A stretch of 64,000 nt of DNA from Galdieria partita. Its lineage: Eukaryota > Rhodophyta > Bangiophyceae > Galdieriales > Galdieriaceae. Below, one piece after another: positions 21,298 through 31,900 of the stretch (position 1 is its first letter; every line of letters starts with the position of its first letter). Both the position numbers and the translations under genes were made by a program. Under the pieces are notes generated by a model. It did not search any database. It was not told where the DNA came from and worked only from the letters and a program-made list of their open reading frames with translations. The DNA is taken from assembly GCA_025991245.1 (NCBI GenBank), contig BQMJ01000030.1:1-64000 (forward strand), written 5' to 3'.

Positions 21298-23331
21298 TTA
21301 TTCTTCGAGCTTGGAAATGGCTGCCGTTGCCTCAAACATGGAATCCACTGGAATAGAGATCCTTTTTAGAATCCATGTATTCCCGATTGACAGAACCACC
21401 TCAAACAATACATGATACGATGTTTCATGAATCGAAATTTCAACATCCAAAACATAGTATGTTTCTTCGAGCTTGGACTTATCTTTTACTTCATCCGCAA
21501 AGCTCGAACAAGTAGCTATAGTCGAAGAAGGGACGTTTTCTTCCTTCCTTTTGCACTCTAAACAGCCACAATAGTGACATTCGAAAGAGAAGGTTTTCTT
21601 CAACACTTCAACACAAGTTCTGGATAGACTTTCTACTTCTCCGTCTACTTGCATCGAAATCCATCTGATCTGAGCTTTCTCTCTATCTGAAACATTCCTT
21701 TGTTGCACTTTGTTTCTTGATGAAAAGAACATGGAGCCGTATTTTGAAAAATGAATGAAAGGAACGACAAATGCAAATCCAATAATAAAGAATGACAAGA
21801 CGAAAAAAGGTTTTCCGGGATCATTGGATACACCTGGAAGCTTCCAAAGAAAGCCAAATACTACTGAGCCAACGTTTCCTCCAGCTCCAACCAATCCCGC
21901 GACACCTCCAACATAAGCAGGAAGCACAAATGGTACAATGGAGAAAACACTTCCTAGATTATCGTTAGAAAAAAATTACCTATGGAAAGGATAGTATTAT
22001 CTCATATCTTCACCTACCTGTGCTACATTGCACGAAAAGGCTAAAAAGTACAAGAACTCCAATGCTTGCACCAAAGCTTGACATTTCATAGAAGACCAAA
22101 CAAAGGATACCCTCAAGAACAAGAAAAAGAAACAGTGACCATAGTCTCCCTCTCATTCCGAAATACTTGGCTGACATATCACTGCATACTCCCCCAAGAG
22201 TCCTCGCAAAAATGTTCATCAGGCCAAAAAGTCCTGCGGCTAATCCAGCCTTGCTCTGATTAACAGAAAATCGAGATTGAAAATAGGAAGAAAGTTTGAT
22301 ATTCAACAAAACTTCCACACCAAAGCTAATGGCATATGCGATAAATAACAACCAGGCGATATAGTTTAACGATGCTAGCTTCAAAGCCTGCAGAAATGAA
22401 ACTTTTCTTCGTTCCGAAGATACAATCAGTTCCTTATAATTGCCACAAGGGCAGTCATCTGAGAAGCAATATAAGCTGAATGCAATAATCCATAAGAGAG
22501 CTCCAGGAACAATATAACATGCCCTCCAAGCTTTGTCTTTACCAAGTCCAAAAACCTGGAACAGATTATAGATTTGAGGCATAAGAGCATTTGCTACACC
22601 TGCTCCTGCATTTCCCCATCCCGCAGTAGTTGCTGTAGCGAAACCTATAATATTTGGAGCAAAGTGAAGGTTGGTCCAAAATTCAGTCACCTGTGATAGT
22701 AAGTCACTAATATGAAAACCTAATGCAACGGAAACTCTCCTACCACAAATGCTGCTCCAACCATTCCAATAAAGAATCGACAAACTGCCAATGATGGATA
22801 ATCAAATGTAGCACCAGTCAAAAATACGGGAATAGAGAAGACTGTCAAAGTAATCAACTGCATTTTTCTCGGTCCATACTTATCTGCCAACGGGCCAATA
22901 ATCAATCTGGCCAAAACAGTTCCAGCAGAAGCAAGAATGTCTGTGTTATCCTTCTCTCCAACCGATACATGATCAAACTGTTCTATAGTAGTGACTAGAG
23001 GAGGAATGGAAAACCAAGCAAAGAAACTACAAAGACATTAGGGGACACTGAATCAGAAAGCAACCAATTCCTTAACGTACGAAACGAAAAAGGATAGCCA
23101 GGCAAAATGAAATGCTCTCATATGAGGTCTGCAAATGCTCAATAGATTAATCTTGGTTGCTTTGTTGTCACGATTCACTGCGAGCTTAAATTCTGGACAT
23201 CTTCTCGACTCTGTGTTGTACGAGTCTGGAGAACACAAATCACCAGCCGCTGAATGAATACAAGTCTCTTTATTGGATAATCGGTTATTAAACTCTGTTA
23301 AAGATTCTTCTGGGTCCTTTTTAGCCGCCAT
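21298..23331 (-). CDS. Nitrate/nitrite transporter, NNP family (NRT2/NarK type)
   Basis: Four exons on the minus strand: 23331-23081, 23026-22744, 22690-22018 and 21953-21298. The three introns are 54, 53 and 64 bp, and the product is 620 residues in frame. It is an MFS carrier for high-affinity nitrate uptake, expected in the plasma membrane. The first membrane helix reads AWLSFFVSFFAWF across splice 1, as in NRT2 proteins. Both nitrate signatures are present: AGWGNAGAGV (about 201-210) and VGAGGNVGSV (about 424-433). The C-terminal ~150 residues are hydrophilic with a Cys-rich CHYCGCLECK patch and a long tail, longer than plant NRT2. It is divergent from the CLC gene over 161 bp. Lower membrane helices and both signatures make the family call firm; preference for nitrate over nitrite is inferred from the cluster. 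Confidence 0.93.
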
Positions 23332-23492
23332 TCTAATATTGTATAAAATTTGATGAATGATTTCCTTTCATTTGAAACAACATGAGCAATCTCTCTGGGG
23401 TAGGCGCGAGATAAACGTATTCCCAACGGAAAATCGTAGAGACGTTTCTTCATTCTGTGAAAGCTTGAGTCAAACTTGACTTTGTTTTTTCC
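23332..23492. promoter_or_regulatory. Bidirectional promoter of the nitrate transporter and CLC genes
   Basis: This 161-bp gap separates two divergent start codons. GCGCGAGATAAACGT at 23404-23418 matches the 15-bp cluster element at 11 of 15 places, and a CCAACGGAAA core lies at 23423-23432. An inverted GTCAAACTTGAC lies at about 23471-23482. These suggest control by the same factor as the nitrite reductase promoter. Confidence 0.45.
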
Positions 23493-24905
23493 ATGTCTGA
23501 AGGAGGAGAGAATTCTTCCTTTCTTAATGATATATCAGATTTTGACAATAACACTTTTCCAATAAATATCATGAAAAGCACTCTCGTAGGAATCTTCTGT
23601 GGAGTGATCAGTCTTCTTTACTATTCTATTCTACAGCTGCTACTTGAAAGTCTCTGGAAGAAGCTCCCTACAGTTATATTTTCTAAAATGATCAAAAGAA
23701 TCTATATTGATGAGAATGTGTTCCGAGCACTATGGAGTATGCTGGTTTCACTATCTTGTGCAATTGTATGTGGAAGTGCCCAAATATATCTCGGTAAACC
23801 AGGAGACTTAAATGCAACCATCGAATGCGTTCACAAAGACGCATACATACCTACAGAGTCTTTGACAAGTTTGGTTATCTGTTCTCTTGCTACGGTGGTG
23901 GGAGCAATGAGTCTAGGACCTGAAGCGCCAATAGTAACGATATGTGGAATGTTCTCCGGAGTTCTGTCTCGTCGATGGTTCCAAGTACGTGATACAGACA
24001 GTTGCCGCAGATATGTTTTGAGTGGAATGGCTTCAGGCTTTTCGGTTTTCTTTGGGGCACCACTGGGTGGTTCCTTATTTGCACTGGAAGTGATTCATCG
24101 AGATGGTTATGAATACTTTGAACACATGATTTATGCTGCTTGGTCAGGAGCTATTAGTGCTTTCATATCTCTAAGTATTAGTGGGAGGAGCTTCAATGGT
24201 GTTTGGCAGTTTCTTTCATTCGGAACCTGTTCCATTTCCACCGTGGCTTACGGAGGTTTCTTTGGTCTTCTTGGCAGTTTCCTTGCGGTTCTGTTGGGCA
24301 AACTCGTAAAATTATTGAGAAATCGCGTACAGAAATCTCGCCTTGCAGAAAACCCTGTCCACTTGGCTCTACTTGGAGCGTTAGGCAATACCTTGTTCGG
24401 GCTGGTGTTTCCACAAACTGGCTTTTGGGGGGAAATGGAAATTCAGCGAATTATCCGATTACAAAATCAAAATTGGAATTACTATTTTCCTTTGCAGAAT
24501 TCTCAAACAATGGATAATTTGAATCCTACATTTGCTTATTATGTTTCATTAGGCTGTGCAAAGTTTCTTTGTATCGCTATAGCAATGACTTCCAATTATC
24601 GGGGTGGTTTTATATTTCCTGTGATGTTCGTTGGAGTCTGCTTTGGAAGAGCATTTTCTATTGCTATTCCACAGTTATCCGTGGAAACGGCTTGTTTGTG
24701 TTGCGCAACGGGCATCAACGTAACACTGACTAGAACTGTATTTGGAACACCATTAGTGCTCGCTCAACTTTCAAACTCTATGGAATCCTTTCCTGCGGTA
24801 TTTGTAGCAAGCTTGGTTGCGACCTGCGCCTCTCATTATTATCATTTCCTGCCTTCTCAAACAAGTCGTTCCGATATGTTGAAAAAGATTGTTTTACTTT
24901 ACTAG
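23493..24905 (+). CDS. CLC-family anion channel/antiporter without CBS domains
   Basis: Single exon, 470 residues with about ten hydrophobic segments. CLC landmarks are LGPEAP with the gating glutamate E144, APLGGSLFALE with E199 at the place of the internal proton glutamate, and GGFIFP (371-376). Having both glutamates points to an anion/proton exchanger. The usual GSGIP selectivity loop is replaced by GKPGDLNATIECVH (about 101-114), and there is no C-terminal CBS pair, so it resembles the bacterial SycA-like CLC branch more than plant CLC-a. The shared promoter with the nitrate transporter suggests it moves nitrate (vacuolar storage or export) or balances charge during uptake. Chloride transport unrelated to nitrate is possible. 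A bacterial-like form in a subtelomere would fit gene transfer, which only a tree can test. Confidence 0.88.
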   Translation: MSEGGENSSFLNDISDFDNNTFPINIMKSTLVGIFCGVISLLYYSILQLLLESLWKKLPTVIFSKMIKRIYIDENVFRALWSMLVSLSCAIVCGSAQIYLGKPGDLNATIECVHKDAYIPTESLTSLVICSLATVVGAMSLGPEAPIVTICGMFSGVLSRRWFQVRDTDSCRRYVLSGMASGFSVFFGAPLGGSLFALEVIHRDGYEYFEHMIYAAWSGAISAFISLSISGRSFNGVWQFLSFGTCSISTVAYGGFFGLLGSFLAVLLGKLVKLLRNRVQKSRLAENPVHLALLGALGNTLFGLVFPQTGFWGEMEIQRIIRLQNQNWNYYFPLQNSQTMDNLNPTFAYYVSLGCAKFLCIAIAMTSNYRGGFIFPVMFVGVCFGRAFSIAIPQLSVETACLCCATGINVTLTRTVFGTPLVLAQLSNSMESFPAVFVASLVATCASHYYHFLPSQTSRSDMLKKIVLLY

Positions 24906-25210
24906 CCAAACTTATACAATTCCGTTTCACCACCAGCATTTCTGAATGTTTCATTACGATAAGTCACTAGAAGGAATAAAGCTTAACTTTCCTTATACCA
25001 TGAAACCAATATCCTCATGCACTTCCTCCTTGCTGGTAGCAGTTGCAGATGAGAATGGAAACCAAATAATCGAGTTCCAGTCAAGAAGAGGTTGTACAGG
25101 ATCCATTTCAGAATCTTCAGAAACTCTTCCACTATCCTCTTGTTCCACTGAAATAAAAACAGGAGAAGAGCCAGTACTTGCCAGTGTTCTGTTCATGAAA
25201 TGTGAACAAC

Positions 25211-25222
25211 CATTCAACGGAA
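25211..25222 (+). promoter_or_regulatory. CAACGG core upstream of the bHLH-GAF gene
   Basis: CATTCAACGGAA lies 55-66 bp before the preferred start codon. It shares TCAACGGAA with the inverted element of the nitrite reductase promoter. A match this short could be chance; it is listed because every presumed promoter of the cluster has one. Confidence 0.3.
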
Positions 25223-25276
25223 GGAATAAGGATAGCAATTTCCGTTGGATTTTTATCCACATGTCCGTTAGAGCCA

Positions 25277-26134
25277 ATGTCATCAAACAAGTCATCTTCA
25301 GCAGACTTTAAAAGACTGAAACATAACATTGCTACAAAAGCAAGTCGAAAAAAAATCAATGACTATCTGATGATGCTTCTTCAACTGGTGTCTAACGGTG
25401 AGGCAGAGGTTGTTCCTGTTCGTTCCAAGGTTCGAGCTATTCAGGAAATTATTTATCAAGTAAAGAAGCTTCAAGACCGCGTGCAGCTGTTAGAAACCAG
25501 ATTGTTGCTATCTGATATCGAATGTTTCGAGAAATGGTTGAATGGGCTGCTTTCTTCTCAAGATGTCCGAGTTTTACCAATACTGACCAAAGCTTGTGAA
25601 ACAGTTTCACAGCTTTCCCCTTGGAAGATTGTCGAAATTTGGTATGCCAACGTAGCGCTTACAGGGGAAGGCAAATTGCTTGAGAGATCAGAAGAGGTCA
25701 CTCTTGCGCTTGCAAACTCGTTTGCCACAAAGGAGAGTGGTCTTGGTGAGTTGCAACTCATCCAAGGATTCTTAGCATCCAGTCAACAGTATCACTTCCT
25801 TCCAGACTTTGGGTTACCAGGTATCGTCTACAGCAGCGAAACACCTCTTTGGCTTAACCATCTTCCTTCGAACACTATATTTCTCCGCTCTAAGTTGGCT
25901 CGAAAGTTTGGTGTATATTCAGCTGTCGGTGTGCCCTTCACATTGTTTGGTCAAATTCGAGCTGTTTTGGTCTTTCTGGACTGCGTTCCACGTGAAGAAG
26001 ATCCTAAACTAACAGAACGCCTCTCGGTTTTATTTGAAAAAGTATCTCGACGATTGGAAGTTAGAATCGAAAGAGAAAACAGCTTCTTTGTGCCAACAAA
26101 CGATTCAGAAACTACTGCTACTTTTGAGTCCTGA
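25277..26134 (+). CDS. bHLH-like transcription factor with a GAF-like domain resembling NIN-like (NLP) proteins
   Basis: From the ATG at 25277 the product has 285 residues; an in-frame ATG at 25202 would add 25 residues of no clear nature. Residues 12-72 read as basic helix-loop-helix: HN at 16-17, SRKKINDYLMMLLQLV, a loop, then KVRAIQEIIYQVKKLQ and a short leucine-rich extension. The basic region has His and Asn but Thr20 where the E-box-reading Glu is expected, so it should not bind a normal CANNTG box. Residues 95-265 look GAF-like: the stretch with GLPGIVYSSETPLW (179-192) and VYSAVGVPF..IRAVLVFLD resembles the N-terminal domain of plant NLP nitrate regulators. There is no RWP-RK domain. 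Next to the CLC and nitrate transporter genes, it is a good candidate for the cluster's regulator, by inference. Confidence 0.6.
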   Translation: MSSNKSSSADFKRLKHNIATKASRKKINDYLMMLLQLVSNGEAEVVPVRSKVRAIQEIIYQVKKLQDRVQLLETRLLLSDIECFEKWLNGLLSSQDVRVLPILTKACETVSQLSPWKIVEIWYANVALTGEGKLLERSEEVTLALANSFATKESGLGELQLIQGFLASSQQYHFLPDFGLPGIVYSSETPLWLNHLPSNTIFLRSKLARKFGVYSAVGVPFTLFGQIRAVLVFLDCVPREEDPKLTERLSVLFEKVSRRLEVRIERENSFFVPTNDSETTATFES

Positions 26135-26375
26135 CGTAGTTGTATAGTGTTATATCCTTCTTACGATGTCAAGCCATTCTGCTTGCCATAAATAACGTGT
26201 CTATAAAAGGTTGGTTTAAGTCGTTCTGGCGTTCTTTTATTTCTACTTGGAACAAGAATCAACTACAGTGGAGTTCGTTTACATGACTCATTATTCCTGA
26301 AAGAACTGACGGTAAATTTCCCTCAACTCCTTGCTTGGCCTTGAAAAGAACCCTCAGTGTGCTTGCGACATGCTT

Positions 26376-26403
26376 CAACTGGTAGCTTTGAACTATCCAG
26401 TTG
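26376..26403. repeat. Inverted repeat (7-bp stem, 14-base loop)
   Basis: CAACTGG (26376-26382) and CCAGTTG (26397-26403) can pair perfectly around a 14-base loop. There is no U-run directly after it. It lies about 170 bp downstream of a TATAAAAGG site. Too little is present to call an RNA gene. Confidence 0.4.
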
Positions 26404-26972
26404 ACAAGAAACAGAAGTTCAAGCAATCTTTGTGAGAAGAAACTTTAACCAAGTTAAGGTACCACGAAATAAACCCTGTGCATGATACTATACTCGATAT
26501 TTGTTGTGTATTTTAACAGACTTTGTGAAGACTTGAGAACGCTATCTTGCGAGACCATAATCCACTATTGGTAAGTGACCGTAAGACTAAAAATAAGCAA
26601 AATAAGTTGATTCGAGTATTGGTACATTGTCTCCAGAGGAAAGTTCGAAGAAAAGCACAGGAGTGACAGGCGCCGTTTTCAGACCAGAATATGATTGCGT
26701 TGGCTTCTCGGAGTATTAAAGCCAATGGAAAACGAGAAGACGACCGAAAGGAAGAAGAATGAACAAGACAAAGACACCTCACTAACGAAGTTGAAGTGGT
26801 CGTATCGCAGTCTTCTTTCGAGAAAGTAGCCAACGGAATATGGAGCTTGGCTTCAAACGAAATAGATGACAGTCAAAAACTTTTCCCAAAATAGCAGAAG
26901 AAGAACAGTAAGATACTATTTAGTTTGATTGACACAAAGCAAACGTATCGCTGCCTTGTGTTGTTGCGGATG

Positions 26973-27026
<54 letters not shown>
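26973..27026. repeat. Compound microsatellite (AT)n-(GA)n
   Basis: About 12 AT dinucleotides (26973-26997) run directly into about 15 GA dinucleotides (to 27026). Confidence 0.95.
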
Positions 27027-27028
<2 letters not shown>

Positions 27029-28051
27029 TTAAAATGTTAAGCTGCTAACTTCTTCGATATATCTATACGTCCTGGGATAATGAAGTGAAAACTGAGAGCG
27101 GACACTATATGTATTTGATTTTCGATACTTTTGGACGACGCCGTTATTGCAGTTATCCAATACTTCTTTAAAGTATTTCTTCTAAAAGACCTTTCCTGTA
27201 AAGTCTTATGTACACGACAATGTATACTGACAGTTTAAGTTTTTTTTTCTGAAGCAAGCCCCTTTTTCTCCAACAGTGACTGTGGTAGCTAACCTAACGT
27301 TTGCAGGAAATAATTTCGTTTGTAACAGAATAGATAAAAATATCAAGCCTTCATTATTTCAAGGACTTTGAAAGGAAGTCTAAAATGTGTCCTTGAGGGA
27401 TGACTTCGTTGTTGTCTCAATAGGTTGACATTTTGCATATCGATGGCTTATTCCTCCTACGAGGTACTATCAAGCAATTCTAGAACTTTGTTTTCTTTTC
27501 TGTGTTTTTCCCAGCTATATCGTTTATTGTCTTTTTTGCTCCATTTCTACTCGGCTTTTTATGTCTTTCTGCGTGATGTCTCTATGCTCCTTCTTGATAT
27601 AACACATAAGTTCCGCAACTTTGTATTTGCTGCCTGAATTCCTATAGAAGAAGTTCAAAGTTTCCAATGACAATCATAGCGACGAACTCTTACATTAAAT
27701 AAGCATTATTCTTCTTTGGGCTTCACTTGGAATGTCTGCCTGGTTTCGATTTACTTTATTCGTTTCGAATGTACATACACACACTTGGATTGCATCTTCC
27801 TTTGGTTGTTCTTACGAATTGACTACAGCTTTGCGACTCATGATTAGGCCATTTGGTTCGCGAGGAACTCTTGAACGACTTTTGGTGGAATGGTGATGTT
27901 CTGATTAAGAAATACAACAGTGTCGAGATGATTCTAAGACTCATTTGGTATCTTGAGCTTTTATCTTATTCTGATTTTATGCCTTGGTTGAGTTGTAAGT
28001 TCTCTTCGAAAATCCGAAAGGGCGACAAAATGGAATATCTTCAGAACTTCC

Positions 28052-28960
28052 TCATGGACTATATTTTATGTCTTGATGCATCAAGAATTTAATACTGCAT
28101 CCGACAATTAGCCCCACTCCTATCAAACCGCTCCAGGAAAGACTCTTCAACAACAATTTAGAAACAAGAAATAAGCTATTTATCCGAATCATCCCAACAA
28201 ATACTAGAAACTTGGTGGGTCCCAGTGCTTTTCGCAAATGTTGCCTCGATAAAGTGATAATATATCCACTGAAGAACGAGATCATGATGGTAGCTTTGGT
28301 TATCCAAGGTAGCGACATAGAATCCTTCCAACTCTGTTGTTTCCAACCATCCGGTACCGATAAAAACGATTGGAAAAGAAAGATAACACTGCAGTACAAA
28401 TTTTCCAAGTAGCTGGCTTGAGTTGGACAAATTTTATGCTGCAATAAATATTTCGAGTAGAGAGACCCACCAGCTGTACAAACAACACTTATCGTTATCC
28501 AAGGTATAGAAAGGATATGACCATAGAACTCAACATCTCGAAAAGATAATACAGCACCAATAAAAGTTCCTGTGAGGCAAAGAAACTGTATCTTATTCCA
28601 ACGAACAAATTTGAGAATGAATACTTCGTAGAGAGAAGTTAGTATAGGAGCAATAAAACGACCAACTCCAACCGTACGAAAAGAACAGTACTTCAAAGCC
28701 TGAAACGTGGAATATAAAGATCCCGCATGAAACACAGCAACAGGACCATAAGCTATTGTTTCGTTCCAAGAAGGAAAGCTTGGCTTCCTGTTGGAAATAA
28801 AGAAATGATAAAGAGAATATATAAGAAAAGGTAAGAACGACTGCAAAAACAATATCTGATTTTGTATTTGCGACTGGGAAATATGATGGTTCGAAAAGTG
28901 AACCAGGATATTCGCCATGCTATAAATAGTCATCCACTCCGTTAACAAAACTCTGTCCAT
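28052..28960 (-). CDS. Drug/metabolite-superfamily transporter (nucleotide-sugar or triose-phosphate type)
   Basis: Single exon, 302 residues with about ten hydrophobic helices, the size and pattern of NST/TPT carriers. Useful landmarks are YGPVAVFHAGSLYSTFQALKYCSFRTVGVGRFIAPILT around residues 71-110, where Ser/Thr and VGVGR precede a proline as in GDP-mannose-type carriers, and the late FLVFVGMIRINSLF region. Substrate cannot be told from sequence by eye. No targeting peptide is obvious, so a Golgi or ER place is more likely than plastid. The start codon lies 15 bp from the border of repeat copy B, so its promoter must lie inside the repeat. Confidence 0.72.
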   Translation of the reverse strand: MDRVLLTEWMTIYSMANILVHFSNHHISQSQIQNQILFLQSFLPFLIYSLYHFFISNRKPSFPSWNETIAYGPVAVFHAGSLYSTFQALKYCSFRTVGVGRFIAPILTSLYEVFILKFVRWNKIQFLCLTGTFIGAVLSFRDVEFYGHILSIPWITISVVCTAGGSLYSKYLLQHKICPTQASYLENLYCSVIFLFQSFLSVPDGWKQQSWKDSMSLPWITKATIMISFFSGYIITLSRQHLRKALGPTKFLVFVGMIRINSLFLVSKLLLKSLSWSGLIGVGLIVGCSIKFLMHQDIKYSP

Positions 28961-28974
28961 TTTCCAAGTCTAGC

Positions 28975-31900
28975 CCGTGACAACTAAAAGGGTAATAGAA
29001 GAAAGTGAGGGAATATGAATCAATGAACCCTCATGTGAACTCACCTTCTTACTGAATTGCCCAACGACCCACCTTTAATTCAGCCTCAGCAAGGTTTTCA
29101 ATTGCAACACAATGTACTAAGCTTCTATCTATTACCTGCTACAATGGTTTTCATAAAAATCACTTTCTAATTGAGTTGCTTGTAAAGAATAGAGTTTCTT
29201 TGTAAAATTGCATTTCTTCTTGTTGTGTGTGTACCGTTTTTCAACATGTACTTTTTTCCAGGTACTGCTTTAGGTTTTCTCATGTTAATTTTTGTCTTCT
29301 TTCACATCACAGTGCAACTGGAAATGATTTCAGCATCTTTTACTATAGACAAGTTTATAGTTTTCATGTATCTATTTCGAACTTTTTGGCATGGCCCCGT
29401 TTCTATTCTTCGTAATTTTTTTCTTAATTAGTCACTTGATTGCATAAAAATTCATAAACCTTTTTCTTCTCCTAGACTTGTTGTAATTTAGCTATTTGAT
29501 TGCGTTTGTTGTTCTTTTGGCCCAGTGTAGTCAGTCGCTTGTCACTTTGCCTTAACTGATATTATTGTTGCAAGAAATTCTTGTTTTCCTTCCTTTCTTT
29601 CAATTGAATTTTCTTTATGAAACTCTCAAAAGTACATGTTGTCTTCAATAAGTCTCTGTGATAAATTTTTACAACACAAAGAAATCTTCTTATGTCACTT
29701 GTCTTGCATATCTATTTATTGCTTTAATTGATACTGGGTTGTTTGAAACTTTTCTTTAAAACTCTGGTCTCACAAGAAGTTTTTTAGCTGTTTTCCATAA
29801 TAACGTTTTCTTATGAAGCGATACGAGAATTTTCTTTTGTGGTCGTTGGGTGTTAGCTGCTGCATTGGCCCCTGCTCGGTCTAACATAAGTAATTCTGAT
29901 TGATTGATTGGTAAAACTTGAATGGTCAATTCTAGTCTTTACCCTTTTTTTAAGGATTGGTGTCGATTCTTTGGAATCTCTCTGTTTACACCTTTGTGAC
30001 TGAAAGTAGCTAAACGTTGAGTTTCACTCCTCTCCTGGATTGGATTAAGAATATCCAAATTATCGAGATGCGACGTCTTTGATATTATCAATTGTATTTT
30101 CCTTTTTATAACGAGTTGTTTGTTGTACTGTATATTACAGTTGGTGTTCGTCTTTCTTTGTTGGCTAAACGTCTTTCTTCTTTTTATATATATGATTAGG
30201 GAATTTGTCTATAAAGGAAACTACGTGTATTGTACATTTTTTATTATCAATTAAATAGAACACTTCGTTGCCTTTCGGACATTTTCATTATAACAAACCA
30301 AATGTTGGCTAGAGTTCTTCTTGTATACATAACTAATCATGAAATTCAGCGTACATTAATTCAAGACGCTAAATTTCTACGTGAGAAAAATTTTAGCAAT
30401 GGCTACCACCAGTATGAAGATCGATCCCTTAAGTAAAAAAGGGATATCAAGAATAAAATATTAATTTCTTGCTCAATTTCGCTTTGTAGCGTAGGAAGAT
30501 CCTGGAATACCTTGTGCATATATAGGAATGTTGCTGCAGTCGAGTATTTCAATGTGCCCAAAGAAGCGCTGCTTAGACAGCGAAACAATGATTTTATAAA
30601 CTCGTCTTTAGTTGTCAATTGGTATACATGGTGCTTCGCAGCGTTACTGCTTATTATTCATAAAAGTTGTGCATTATATAGTTGATTGTGCTTTCGCACC
30701 AGAAATACACGGTTATTGAACTGCCAACAAGGATACTATTCAAACAGTGTCGTTTTCTCCCAAGCCTTGTTTTGAGTTTGAACACGTGTAATTGTGGTTT
30801 TGGACACTTTTTCATCCTTCAAGTGACCTCGTCAAGTAAGATTAGCAAACAACGACGTAAAGATGCTTCGAATTCTATGTACAAACTCTGTTCACGTCGG
30901 TTTTCGAAACAAGGACTCACAGTTGAACTACGAATTCAGTTGCCACGAGCCAATCTCCCCTCTCCACTTGGACAATAGATTCTCAATCGACCAAAACTGA
31001 CGACGACAGGAATCGGTTTTGTGAAGAACCGAAGAGAATCAACTCAGAATATACTCCGATTGTTACAAACGATCTTGGTAATTGTTCCACAAGAGAGAGT
31101 CCTCCTCTGTTGTTCACAGTACAACAATTAGTAGTACAATTCAATTGGAAAAACCAAGTTACAATACAAAACTATATTGGGACAAAGATTCAAACTCAAA
31201 GACTATGTGGAGCCTTTGTGCCCACTGGTTCCTTCGTACTCCGCAGGGTCAATGTCTTCAAACAGACCAGGAACTAGAGACCAACAATTTTCAAACAGAG
31301 CCTACGTTGCATTCGACATGAATTTAGACTGGTAACAAACCTTTTTATGCTACTTTGAGCTCAAGGGAGGTTTAGGCCAAGTTGTTGACAGGAAACGACC
31401 AAAACAAACAGAGGACCTTGGCTGGTATTTCAAAATGAAGTGCGAAATCATAAAACCTGAAAGTTTGGTCGTACAAAACAGTTCTCTTCTAAATTCAACT
31501 ATTCAAAGTTTCATAAAAAAAATTCATTTTATCCACTTCAAAACAGGAACAAAGCAACTAAGCCCCATCTAAGATTGGGCTCCAGGTCAACAAGCTATCA
31601 ATCGACTTTTGCCACTACACTAAAATTCTTGTCCTTTACAACTTTGGAATAGCTTTGCAATTTTTGTTATTTTATTCCTTCCTGATCTTTCTATGTGTTG
31701 TTCTTTAGAGCTTTGACCGGATTTACCATGGGTTTCAAGAGTCTTTTCTGTTTCACTCAATTGAAATCTTCGTATCTCTGTTTTCGAATTCTCCATTGAC
31801 ATGCTTCAATTACTGTGCTATTTAGGTATTCCAATAGTCGGTTAACTCGACGTTAAAACTTTCTCTCTTTCATTGTAGTAGAGCTCTCAATATCTCCTAC

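Larger units (their letters stand above)
26135..28051. other. Intergenic region with a hairpin and a microsatellite, no supported gene
   Basis: About 1.9 kb lie between the bHLH-GAF gene and the 3' end of the transporter gene on the other strand. A TATAAAAGG box-like site occurs at about 26202, a perfect 7-bp hairpin at 26376-26403 and an AT/GA microsatellite at 26973-27026. Short open frames on both strands have no recognisable domain. Confidence 0.5.

Noticed and set aside
26513-26833. Minus-strand open frame of 106 codons
   Set aside because: Unusual Ser/Cys/Phe-rich composition with no domain; it looks like the reverse of an A/G-rich non-coding stretch.
27780-27895. Protein-like stretch on the plus strand (ELTTALRLMIRPFGSRGTLERLLVEW)
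   Set aside because: It reads like a real peptide but has no start, no upstream exon I can join with confidence and no known family. It may be a gene remnant.
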